Source: Vicinamibacteria bacterium
GTDB lineage: Bacteria; Acidobacteriota; Vicinamibacteria; Vicinamibacterales; 2-12-FULL-66-21
Length of the DNA: 7,297 nt
Reading direction: 5' to 3'
Assembly: GCA_025937075.1 (NCBI GenBank)
Contig: JAICSD010000230.1
Span: 1 to 7,297 of the forward strand
Part shown: positions 1 through 6,141 of the stretch, piece by piece
Position numbering within the stretch: the first letter of the stretch is position 1
Layout: every line of letters begins with the position of its first letter
Translations under genes and position numbers: made by a program
The notes under the pieces: model-generated
Databases searched by the model: none
The model's input: only the letters and a program-made list of their open reading frames with translations
What the model was told of the DNA's origin: nothing

Positions 1-108
1 CCGCGATTCCTGGACCCCGTGCTCTTCGCGTAGCAAGCCGATTCGAGCCACATCACTGGAGAAGTCCTGACGCTGCTCGGCGGTGAAGCAGCGGCGGGAT
101 GACCCGGC
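1..108 (-). other. Open minus-strand frame at the left edge, possible fragment of an unidentified gene
   Basis: Downstream of the oxidoreductase stop, one minus-strand frame (codons starting at 108) stays open to the window edge and reads approximately TAEQRQDFSSDVARIGLL and onward. About three quarters of its codons end in G or C, which is compatible with coding in this GC-rich DNA. No convincing start codon or ribosome binding site is visible. The only nearby start is an internal GTG, and the frame differs from that of the oxidoreductase. I do not recognise a family. It may be the start of a following gene on the same strand or simply non-coding DNA. Confidence 0.15.
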
Positions 109-109
109 G

Positions 110-1642
110 TCAGGCGACGTCGAGATCGCGCGGCGAGGGTCCGTTGATCACGCCGCCGAATTCGTCGAATCGCGAACCGTGGCACGGACAGTCCCAAGTG
201 GACGCCGCCGGGTTCCAGGCGACGATGCAGCCGAGGTGCGGGCAGACAGCGGATCGACGATGGAGCTCGCCCCGTTCATCCCGGTAGACGGCGATCTTCT
301 TCCCGCGCTCCACGATGACCGCGCCGGTCGCCGGCGTGATCTGATCGACGGTGTCGACGTCCCCTGCCGTCAGCCACGAGGCGTACTGCATCGCGACGTT
401 GAGGTTCTCCTTGACCCACTCGAGCGCGGCGCCGGTGCGCACGCGGGACGGATCGTACAGCTCCGTCCACGGATTCGCGCGCCCTTGGATGAGATCGCTG
501 ATGAGCATGCCGGCAATCGTCCCGTGGGTGATTCCCATGCCAGAATCACCGGTGGCGATGTAGACGTTGTCTGCATCGAGCGGATTGCGGCCGATGAACG
601 CGAGGCCGTCGACCGTTTCCATCACCTGTCCGGACCACCGGAACTCGACGGCGCCCGCCGCGGGATACCGGTGGCGCATCCAGCGCTCGAGGCGCTCATA
701 GCGGGCGTCGGCGTCCTGCGCCTGCGCGGCCTTGTGATCCTCGCCGCCCACGATCAGGATGTCGATTGGAGCATCGGTGTCTCCTCCGAGCTGCCGCTCG
801 GGGACGGACTGCAGACGCACGTAGTGATACGGATCCTCCGTGTCCCAGAAGAGCGCGTGCGAGATGGCGCCTGGCGCCACGCGCGCGCCGAGCGCGTATG
901 TGTGATACGGCGCCTGCTTCGTGTGGATCGCGACCATGTCGTTGATCGGCGAGTTGGTGGCGACGACGACTGCCTGCGCGTCGACGCTGAACCCATCCAA
1001 CGACTCGATATGCGCGCGCTTGCCGCCCGCGATTGAATGCACCTTGCTATCGGTGAAGATACGGCCGCCGAGGCGCTCGATCGCCTGTGCGAGCCCGTTC
1101 AGGTATTTCGTCGGATGGAACTGCGCCTGGTTCCGAAACCGCAGGCAGGGACCGCTGCTGAAGCCGATGACGGGCGCGTTGGGTAGCTTGTCGACTTTCA
1201 CACCGCACGCGCGCGCCGCCTCGAGCTCATCGTCGAGGACCTTTTCGCGGGCGTCTTCTCCCAGAAACAGATAGCCGTCCAGCCGTTCGAAATCGCAGGA
1301 GATCCGCTCGCGGCGGCAGATCGTCTGGATTCGATCGATCGCACGCAGATGACTGCCCGCCGCCAGGCGTCCGCCATCGGGACCATGCAGACGAAGGATC
1401 TCGACGTACGTGTCGTCGATCTCGTTGGACAGGTGCGCGGTGGTGACGCCCGTCTGGCCGTGCGCGACGCTGCCGGCATCCAGCACGACCACGCTTCGGC
1501 CCTCGGAGGCGAGCAGGTAGGCCGTCGTCAGGCCGGCGATGCCAGCGCCGACGATGCAAACGTCGGCGGTCGCGTTCTCGCGCAACGGTTGCGTCGCAAC
1601 TCCCTCGCTGGTCGCTCGCCACAGGGATGTGCTCCGAGGCAT
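110..1642 (-). CDS. FAD-dependent oxidoreductase with C-terminal Rieske [2Fe-2S] domain (YhfW-like)
   Basis: This 510-residue protein has two parts. The N-terminal part is a DAO-type FAD-dependent oxidoreductase: a Rossmann dinucleotide-binding motif VGAGIAGL at about residues 31-38, an acidic residue at the end of the second strand (D55), and a late FAD-contacting segment YIATGDSGMGITHG near 361-374. The C-terminal part (about 430-510) is a Rieske domain with both cluster motifs. CPHLGC supplies ligands C467 and H469; CPCHGS supplies C485 and H488. C472 and C487 are also present and would form the disulfide seen in bc1-type Rieske proteins. The same order and nearly the same length are known in Bacillus YhfW. 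The substrate is unknown; amine or amino-acid oxidation with electron transfer to the [2Fe-2S] centre is an inference. No signal peptide or Tat motif is seen, so it is probably cytoplasmic. The ATG at 1642 places SLWRAT just before the FAD fold, as is usual in this family. The frame is open further upstream, to a TTG at 1900, but that part encodes heptamer repeats and hairpins and is unlikely to be protein. A GTG at 1672 is an alternative start. No start has a clear Shine-Dalgarno sequence. Confidence 0.9.
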   Translation of the reverse strand: MPRSTSLWRATSEGVATQPLRENATADVCIVGAGIAGLTTAYLLASEGRSVVVLDAGSVAHGQTGVTTAHLSNEIDDTYVEILRLHGPDGGRLAAGSHLRAIDRIQTICRRERISCDFERLDGYLFLGEDAREKVLDDELEAARACGVKVDKLPNAPVIGFSSGPCLRFRNQAQFHPTKYLNGLAQAIERLGGRIFTDSKVHSIAGGKRAHIESLDGFSVDAQAVVVATNSPINDMVAIHTKQAPYHTYALGARVAPGAISHALFWDTEDPYHYVRLQSVPERQLGGDTDAPIDILIVGGEDHKAAQAQDADARYERLERWMRHRYPAAGAVEFRWSGQVMETVDGLAFIGRNPLDADNVYIATGDSGMGITHGTIAGMLISDLIQGRANPWTELYDPSRVRTGAALEWVKENLNVAMQYASWLTAGDVDTVDQITPATGAVIVERGKKIAVYRDERGELHRRSAVCPHLGCIVAWNPAASTWDCPCHGSRFDEFGGVINGPSPRDLDVA

Positions 1643-1676
1643 CGGATGGGTCGAAGCAAGAGAAGTGCTCACGGGT

Positions 1677-1745
1677 GGTAGTCGGTAATCGGTAACCGGT
1701 TGTCGGTAGTCGGTAGTCGGTGGTCGGTCATCGATTGTCGGTGTC
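1677..1745. repeat. Tandem array of degenerate 7-bp repeats (consensus GGTNRTC on the plus strand)
   Basis: Nine consecutive heptamers start at 1677 with no gaps: GGTAGTC, GGTAATC, GGTAACC, GGTTGTC, GGTAGTC, GGTAGTC, GGTGGTC, GGTCATC, GATTGTC. A partial GGTGTC follows at 1740-1745. Positions 1 and 7 are invariant, and positions 2, 3 and 6 change in at most one copy each; positions 4 and 5 vary. The array ends about 34 bases upstream of the oxidoreductase ATG, and only 5 bases upstream of the alternative GTG start. It lies within the presumed 5' untranslated region. Its function is unknown. Confidence 0.9.
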
Positions 1746-1775
1746 GGCGGTTGGGAGACGTCAGTACATGGCAGG

Positions 1776-1883
1776 ACAGGGAGGTCCGAAGACACTCCCT
1801 GCAGCCTTGAGGTAGGCCGTCGTGGCAGGCGGTTGCTCCAGCGGAACGCCGGAGCGGCGGGCCCGACCACGTCGTGGCCGGAC
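1776..1883 (-). ncRNA. Candidate structured RNA: three consecutive hairpins (leader or small RNA)
   Basis: Read on the minus strand, three strong hairpins follow one another. H1 pairs 1883-1874 with 1870-1861: 10 pairs, two of them G-U, with a 3-nt loop. H2 pairs 1855-1847 with 1843-1835: 9 pairs, one of them G-U, with a UUC loop. H3 pairs 1801-1795 plus 1793-1791 with 1786-1784 plus 1783-1777: 10 pairs, one bulged U at 1794, and a C(UUCG)G tetraloop at 1790-1787, extendable by one G-U pair (1802/1776). The G-U pairs become A-C mismatches on the plus strand, and UUCG becomes CGAA, so the fold favours minus-strand RNA. H1 begins about two bases after the start site predicted by the sigma-54-like promoter. 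H3 is followed by a C-rich stretch with no U-tract, so it is not a standard terminator. It could be a regulatory leader of the oxidoreductase, a stand-alone small RNA, or a dispersed palindromic repeat. I do not recognise a known riboswitch class. Confidence 0.4.
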
Positions 1884-1895
1884 GTCCATCCATAG

Positions 1896-1911
1896 AGCAA
1901 CGCGAATGCCA
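1896..1911 (-). promoter_or_regulatory. Candidate sigma-54 (-24/-12) promoter upstream of the oxidoreductase
   Basis: The minus strand reads TGGCATTCGCGTTGCT. It matches TGGCA and TTGC(A/T) of the RpoN consensus with the exact 16-base layout that sets GG at -24 and GC at -12. The bases just before (CGAAC) and after (CTA) also fit the extended consensus; the only misses are the two positions after TGGCA. The predicted start is an A near 1885, 243 bases upstream of the ATG at 1642 and immediately before the hairpin cluster. No rpoN gene or enhancer-binding protein is in the window, so use of this promoter is inferred. Confidence 0.45.
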
Positions 1912-2022
1912 GTTCGTGATTCTCAGCTGATCCGGCGGCTGTCGATGATTTTCTGCCCAGGATACGGTGCTCAGCTGCCGCGAACGATGTTTCTGAGCAT
2001 CCCCGCGCCTTACGTGTGGTGC

Positions 2023-2065
2023 CGCGTTACCTCGTCCGTGCGATGGCAGGAGTAACGCGCGTTAC
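2023..2065. promoter_or_regulatory. Perfect 14-bp palindrome plus repeated half-site, candidate activator or repressor binding region
   Basis: Positions 2052-2065 read GTAACGCGCGTTAC, a perfect palindrome. The half-site CGCGTTAC (2058-2065) recurs exactly at 2023-2030, 35 bases away. The region begins 13 bases beyond the recQ stop. The palindrome lies about 170 bases upstream of the start predicted for the sigma-54-like promoter, within the usual range for an enhancer-binding protein site. A hairpin of five pairs with no U-tract would make a poor terminator, so a protein-binding site is the better reading. The cognate regulator is not identifiable here. Confidence 0.35.
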
Positions 2066-2078
2066 ACAGTGAAATGAC

Positions 2079-3575
2079 CTAGGCAACCGCAGATTCCTTC
2101 GGCGGCGCGATCATCGTTTCCGGCGGGCACATACAGTTGTCGCACGTGCCGCAGCGCTCGAACTCATCCGCTTCGCCGAAGTACTCCAGCAGCAGCTTCC
2201 AGCGGCAGGCGGCACTCTGCGCGTACTGCGCCATCCTCTCGAGCTTCGTCCGATCCGCATCGTGCCTTGCGGCGTACTCCTTCGCGACCGCCTCGAGGCG
2301 TTCGATGGGGATGTCCGCGCCGGTGAGCAGACGAAAGCGCGATCCGCGATTCTCGCGGACGACCCCGAGTGCCTTCATCATCGAGAGAATCGAACGTACC
2401 TTCGTTCGTGCGACCGGCGCCGCCGCTTCCTGAACGTCGGCCAGGGAGACCACCGATGTGTCGGCGCCCAGCCGCAGCAAGCCGTCGCGAACGGCGAGCA
2501 GCGCGTCTGCGCCCGGATACTTGCCTCCCATGAAGAACTGATGCGTACGTCGATCCTCGATGCGGTAGAGCAGCACGCACGCCGCGGGATCACCGTCGCG
2601 TCCGGCGCGGCCCGACTCCTGGTAGTACGCCTCGAGCGAACCGGGCATGTCGTAGTGAATGACGAAGCGGATGTCCGGCTTGTCGATCCCGAGGCCGAAC
2701 GCATTGGTGGCGACGATGGCCTCGAGGTCGCCGGCCATGAAGCGGTCCTGCGTCTCGCGGCGAACGCGCGCGCCGAGCCGTCCGTGATAGGCAGCAACCG
2801 CGAGCCCCTCCGTTTCGAGCACGCGGGAAACGTTCCCGCAGTTCTTCACCGTCGCGACGTAGACGATTCCGTGTCCCTCCGTTTCGCGCAGCAGATGCAC
2901 GAGCGCTTGCTGCTTGCGCGTGTCGTTTGGCGTATGCACGACGCGATACCGGAGGTTCGGCCGGTAGATACCGAGGTTCGTGATTGCCGGATCGGTCAGG
3001 CCGAGCTGATGTACGACGTCCTCGAGTACGCGCGGAGTGGCCGTGGCCGTCAGCGCGAGCACTGGCGGGTGATGCAGCGCCTGGACGGCGCTCCCGAGCG
3101 ACAGGAAGGCGGGCCGGAAATCGTGGCCCCACTCAGAGATGCAGTGCGCCTCGTCGATGACGAAGAGATCGATCGTCGCGGCCCGCAGCGTGTCGAGGAA
3201 TTCCGCGTCTTCGAGCCGCTCCGGCGTGGCGAACACGAAATCCACCGTGCCGCCGCGGATCGCTCGGAGCGTCTCGGTGACATCGGCAGCCGCGATCGTC
3301 GAGTTCACCTCGCGAGCGTCAACCGCCAGTTCCCGCAGCTTGTCGGCCTGATCCTTCATCAACGCGATGAGGGGCGAGACCACCACCGTGGTGCCCGGCA
3401 AGTGCAGCGCCGGAAGCTGATAGCAGAGCGATTTCCCCGCTCCGGTCGGCATGATCGCAACCGTGTCACGTCCCGCCACAATTGAGTTGATGACGTCCTG
3501 CTGCCCAGGTCGAAAGTTCGAGAGCCCGAACGTCCCCTTCATCAGGCGCCGGAGCGGCGCGATGGTCTTGGCCAT
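2079..3575 (-). CDS. recQ: RecQ-family ATP-dependent DNA helicase, short form without HRDC domain
   Basis: This 498-residue superfamily 2 helicase unwinds DNA 3' to 5' in recombination and repair of stalled forks. The hallmarks are all present: motif 0 FRPGQQ (21-26), Walker A MPTGAGKS (42-49), DEAH box (141-144), the RecQ aromatic-rich loop [11 protein letters not shown] (145-155), motif III TATAT (176-180), motif V around [11 protein letters not shown] (291-301) and motif [12 protein letters not shown] (319-328). A winged-helix-like segment (about 370-420) precedes the zinc-binding cysteines C457, C475, C478 and C481, and the protein ends shortly after them. Escherichia coli RecQ (609 residues) instead has zinc, winged-helix and HRDC domains in that order. 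Length and layout recall short RecQ-like proteins such as Bacillus RecS. The ATG at 3575 gives the expected short lead-in to motif 0. No Shine-Dalgarno sequence is visible. It lies 87 bases downstream of the ABC permease on the same strand, so it may have its own promoter or partial read-through. Confidence 0.95.
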   Translation of the reverse strand: MAKTIAPLRRLMKGTFGLSNFRPGQQDVINSIVAGRDTVAIMPTGAGKSLCYQLPALHLPGTTVVVSPLIALMKDQADKLRELAVDAREVNSTIAAADVTETLRAIRGGTVDFVFATPERLEDAEFLDTLRAATIDLFVIDEAHCISEWGHDFRPAFLSLGSAVQALHHPPVLALTATATPRVLEDVVHQLGLTDPAITNLGIYRPNLRYRVVHTPNDTRKQQALVHLLRETEGHGIVYVATVKNCGNVSRVLETEGLAVAAYHGRLGARVRRETQDRFMAGDLEAIVATNAFGLGIDKPDIRFVIHYDMPGSLEAYYQESGRAGRDGDPAACVLLYRIEDRRTHQFFMGGKYPGADALLAVRDGLLRLGADTSVVSLADVQEAAAPVARTKVRSILSMMKALGVVRENRGSRFRLLTGADIPIERLEAVAKEYAARHDADRTKLERMAQYAQSAACRWKLLLEYFGEADEFERCGTCDNCMCPPETMIAPPKESAVA

Positions 3576-3600
3576 GCAGTGTCAGCAGCACGCCAAGTGC

Positions 3601-3628
3601 CAGATTCTGATACTGGTCACTGCCAGTA
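3601..3628. promoter_or_regulatory. Inverted repeats between the ABC permease gene and recQ
   Basis: In the gap between the permease stop and the recQ start, TACTGG (3611-3616) and CCAGTA (3623-3628) form a six-pair inverted repeat with a 6-base spacer. Next to it, CAGATTCTG (3601-3609) is an interrupted palindrome. They sit roughly 25 to 55 bases upstream of the recQ ATG. They could be an operator for recQ or a weak attenuating hairpin after the ABC operon. There is no U-tract and no convincing -35/-10 pair nearby. Confidence 0.25.
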
Positions 3629-3662
3629 CCTGACGACGGTCAATGCCGGCTGTGCATTCGCG

Positions 3663-5345
3663 TCAGCCGTACTGCGCGAGTGTTTCGCAGCGGCTTGCGA
3701 CGATGCGTCGAGCGGAGATGAAGAGCAGGCGGGAGAGGAGCAGGGCGAGCAGCATCCAGGCGGCTGCGAATGCCGCCGCGAGCGCTGCGCTGTGCCAGAT
3801 CCGGAGGGCCAGAACAACCAGCAGCACGCACGGAGCGACGGATCCTGAAAATGCCAGCAGTCCGAGCAGCGCCGCGGCCTGATGAGCGTTGCTCGCATGC
3901 CCGATGCTGCTCAGGTCGACCGCGCGCGGAAACATGGCGGACAACACGGCAGCGGCCGGCGCGACGAGGGCGTAGGTTGCGACGATCCCGAACAGCAGCG
4001 CGAGCCACAATGCGGGGCTTCCGCCGCCGAAGATCAGCGCAGGCAGCGCGAGGCAGAAGACGGCCGGACCCGCTGCGATCAGGGCGTTGCCCACGGCCTT
4101 CCCCGTCAGCAGCTCATCGAGGCCGAGCGGCGAGAGCATCTGCCGCGTGAACCCCGCCTTGTCGATCGCGAACTGATTGAAGGCGAGCGGCAGGATCGAG
4201 AACAGACAGATGAACGCCCCGAACGTCGCCAGGCTGATGCCGCTCTTCAGGGTGAAGCCGGCGAACGGCAGCTCACCGCTGCGATAGATGAGCACCGCGA
4301 AGGCCGTGAAGATGAGCAGCGGTCCCGCGAGAATCGAACGGCCGCGCGGTGTGCGCATCGCGAGACGGAGCTGCGTGAACGCGACCGCAGATGCGCCCGG
4401 CGAAAGGCCCGGGATCGCCCGGCTCCACAATCCGCCAAACGCCGCGCCGCGCCGCGCCCCGAGCGACGACGGCATGTCGAGCAGCCGGCGGAACGCTCCG
4501 AACGCGATCAGTTGAACGGCCGCCGCGATGACGGCGAGCGCCGTCAACGGCGCGGCCGTCCGCGTGACGAATATCGCAGCGTTGCCGACCGCGCGATGGT
4601 ACAGCTCCGACGGACTATACGCGAATGCTTCACGCGCTATCGTCCCGCTGACCGACCGTCCCGACGGCCTCCCGTGTTCCACTCTCTGATGCGGATCCGC
4701 CTCCGGGTGATAGGCAAGCAACCCTGGAACGATGCCCACCAGCGGGATCACGAGCACCAGGATCAACATGACGAGATCGCCGCGCCGCCGATTGCGCAGC
4801 AGCAAATGGATCACCGTCGACGTCACCATGGTCAATCCGGTGATGAAGACGAGCAGCGCGGCGCCAGCGGCGAGAGCGAGCGCTGCGATGAGCGGGCGGC
4901 CGCCGATGGCCGCGCCGATCGGAACGCCCAGCACCACCGGAACGGTCAGCAGAATCCATGGGTCCGCCAGCGCGCCCGCCACCTGTGACACGTAGAGCAT
5001 CGCCCGCGGGACCGGCAGCAGGAGGAACCGCGTCGCGTTTCCGCTCTCGCGCGTCGGCAGCATGATTGGCCCGAGGATCGTCAGCCCCGTGGCGATGAGC
5101 AGGAAGTAGCGCACCAGCTCGAACGGAAGCAGCCACGAGCTCGTGGCGATGCCGAACCCGGCGATCAGCCCGAGCACGAACAGGCCGATGCTCGAGGGAA
5201 TGAACAGCACGAGCGTGATGATCGGACCGAGCTTGTCGGTGGCGATCGAGAACCGCTCGAGCGTGTCGCGCGCGCCGGTCCGCTCCAGCGAGTTGATGAC
5301 AACGCGCCAGCGTAACCAGAGAAACGCGCGGAAGATGCGCACCAT
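3663..5345 (-). CDS. ABC-2-type transporter membrane protein (about 12 transmembrane segments)
   Basis: This 560-residue integral membrane protein is the permease partner of the ATPase encoded just upstream. Hydrophobic segments are visible near residues 39-67, 72-95, 120-145, 151-181, 190-213, 255-286, 337-354, 367-393, 417-441, 444-471, 487-515 and 519-546. That is about twelve, in two groups of roughly six, with hydrophilic stretches at 214-250 and 287-330. An amphipathic, basic N-terminus (FLWLRWRVVINSLER) precedes the first segment. The usual ABC-2 permease has six segments and works as a dimer, so this looks like a fused or double-size subunit. The substrate cannot be told from sequence. 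The frame is open upstream to 5522, but that part overlaps the ATPase gene and reads as arginine- and serine-rich shadow. The ATG at 5345, 7 bases after the ATPase stop with GGCGG just before it, is preferred. Confidence 0.85.
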   Translation of the reverse strand: MVRIFRAFLWLRWRVVINSLERTGARDTLERFSIATDKLGPIITLVLFIPSSIGLFVLGLIAGFGIATSSWLLPFELVRYFLLIATGLTILGPIMLPTRESGNATRFLLLPVPRAMLYVSQVAGALADPWILLTVPVVLGVPIGAAIGGRPLIAALALAAGAALLVFITGLTMVTSTVIHLLLRNRRRGDLVMLILVLVIPLVGIVPGLLAYHPEADPHQRVEHGRPSGRSVSGTIAREAFAYSPSELYHRAVGNAAIFVTRTAAPLTALAVIAAAVQLIAFGAFRRLLDMPSSLGARRGAAFGGLWSRAIPGLSPGASAVAFTQLRLAMRTPRGRSILAGPLLIFTAFAVLIYRSGELPFAGFTLKSGISLATFGAFICLFSILPLAFNQFAIDKAGFTRQMLSPLGLDELLTGKAVGNALIAAGPAVFCLALPALIFGGGSPALWLALLFGIVATYALVAPAAAVLSAMFPRAVDLSSIGHASNAHQAAALLGLLAFSGSVAPCVLLVVLALRIWHSAALAAAFAAAWMLLALLLSRLLFISARRIVASRCETLAQYG

Positions 5346-5352
5346 CCGCCGT

Positions 5353-6111
5353 TCAGAGCCAGTGCAGATCGGCGGCAGGACGCTCGCCGCCGACGAGATC
5401 GATGAACAGCTCCTCGAGGTTCTGCGCCGGGCCCGCGCCGGCGCGGACCTCCGCGAGCGTGCCCTGAGCCACCAGCCGCCCATGCGCGATGACCCCGATG
5501 TGCGTGGAGAGCCGTTCGACAATCTCCAGGATGTGCGACGTCAGGAACACCGTCCCGCCGCGCGCGACGAACGCGTGGAGCAGATCCTTGATCTGCCGCG
5601 AGGCGACCGCGTCGATCCCTTCGAACGGCTCGTCGAGAAAGAGCAGCCGCGGCGCCGGCAGCAGCGCCGCCGCGAGCGCGAGCTTCTTCTGCATGCCATG
5701 TGAGAAATCCGCCACCAGCGTGGACGCAGCGCTCTCGAGATCCATCAGCGAGAGCAGGTCCGCGGATCGCGGCTTGAAGGTGTCCTCCGCGATCCCGTAC
5801 ACCTGGCCCACGAACGTCAGCGTCTCCGCCGCCGTGAGCCGCTCGAAGAGCGCGAGATCCTCCGGAACGACCCCGATGCGGCGCTTCACGCTCACGGGAT
5901 CGGCGTTCGGATCGATCCCGAGAATGTGCACCTCACCGGAGCTCGGCCTCAGCAGCCCCGTCAGACACTTGATCGTGGTGGATTTGCCCGCGCCGTTCGG
6001 TCCCAGGAATCCGTAGAAACTGCCGGCCGGCACCCGAAGATCGATGCCGTCGACCGCGCGGAGGGATCCGAACGTCCGCACGAGCCCGCGCGTCTCGACG
6101 GCGAATTCCAT
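5353..6111 (-). CDS. ABC transporter ATP-binding protein, ABC-2 exporter type
   Basis: This 252-residue ATPase powers the permease encoded 7 bases downstream. Visible motifs are Walker A GPNGAGKS (37-44), Q-loop region VVPED (81-85) with glutamate in place of glutamine, signature FSHGMQKK (136-143) in place of LSGGQ, Walker B LLFLDEP (156-162), D-loop EGID (164-167) and the switch histidine H193 in LTSH. The glutamate in the Q-loop and the SHGM-type signature are common in ATPases of ABC-2 exporters, so they do not suggest loss of activity. Length is typical. The protein is cytoplasmic and associates with the membrane through its partner. The start at 6111 leaves the usual short strand before the first conserved region (RGLVRTFG). 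No Shine-Dalgarno sequence is seen; the A/T-rich stretch just upstream could give a very short leader. Confidence 0.95.
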   Translation of the reverse strand: MEFAVETRGLVRTFGSLRAVDGIDLRVPAGSFYGFLGPNGAGKSTTIKCLTGLLRPSSGEVHILGIDPNADPVSVKRRIGVVPEDLALFERLTAAETLTFVGQVYGIAEDTFKPRSADLLSLMDLESAASTLVADFSHGMQKKLALAAALLPAPRLLFLDEPFEGIDAVASRQIKDLLHAFVARGGTVFLTSHILEIVERLSTHIGVIAHGRLVAQGTLAEVRAGAGPAQNLEELFIDLVGGERPAADLHWL

Positions 6112-6141
6112 GAATTACGGATTGTATGACAGCATGGCGAA
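6112..6141. promoter_or_regulatory. 30-base divergent intergenic region with overlapping -10-like elements
   Basis: Only 30 bases separate the two divergent start codons. The minus strand contains TACAAT (6126-6121), five of six matches to TATAAT; the plus strand contains TATGAC (6125-6130), four of six. They overlap, so one A/T-rich core could serve both directions. If used, both messages would begin within a few bases of their start codons. No good -35 element is visible on either side, and any -35 would lie inside the opposite gene. This is a weak call made from position and composition. Confidence 0.3.

Noticed and set aside
83..1036. Long plus-strand open frame (317 codons) opposite the oxidoreductase
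   Set aside because: It is antisense to a gene with clear FAD and Rieske motifs; its translation is arginine- and aspartate-rich with no recognisable domain, as expected from high GC content.
1677..1745. CRISPR array
   Set aside because: The repeat unit is 7 bases with no spacers and no cas genes nearby.
1776..1802. Rho-independent terminator for recQ
   Set aside because: The UUCG-capped hairpin lies almost 280 bases past the recQ stop and is followed by C-rich sequence, not a U-tract.
2262..3485. Long plus-strand open frame (407 codons) opposite recQ
   Set aside because: It is the complement of a well-conserved helicase; no motif or start signal supports translation.
3882..4988. Long plus-strand open frame (368 codons) opposite the ABC permease
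   Set aside because: The extreme arginine, glutamate and glutamine content is the usual antisense shadow of a hydrophobic membrane protein.
5346..5522. Upstream extension of the permease frame overlapping the ATPase gene
   Set aside because: The extra 59 residues are low-complexity arginine- and serine-rich shadow of the ATPase; the ATG at 5345 fits the gene spacing.
5433..5700. Loss of activity in the ATPase because of glutamate in the Q-loop and a non-canonical signature
   Set aside because: Both variants are common in ATPases of ABC-2 exporters and Walker A, Walker B and the switch histidine are intact.
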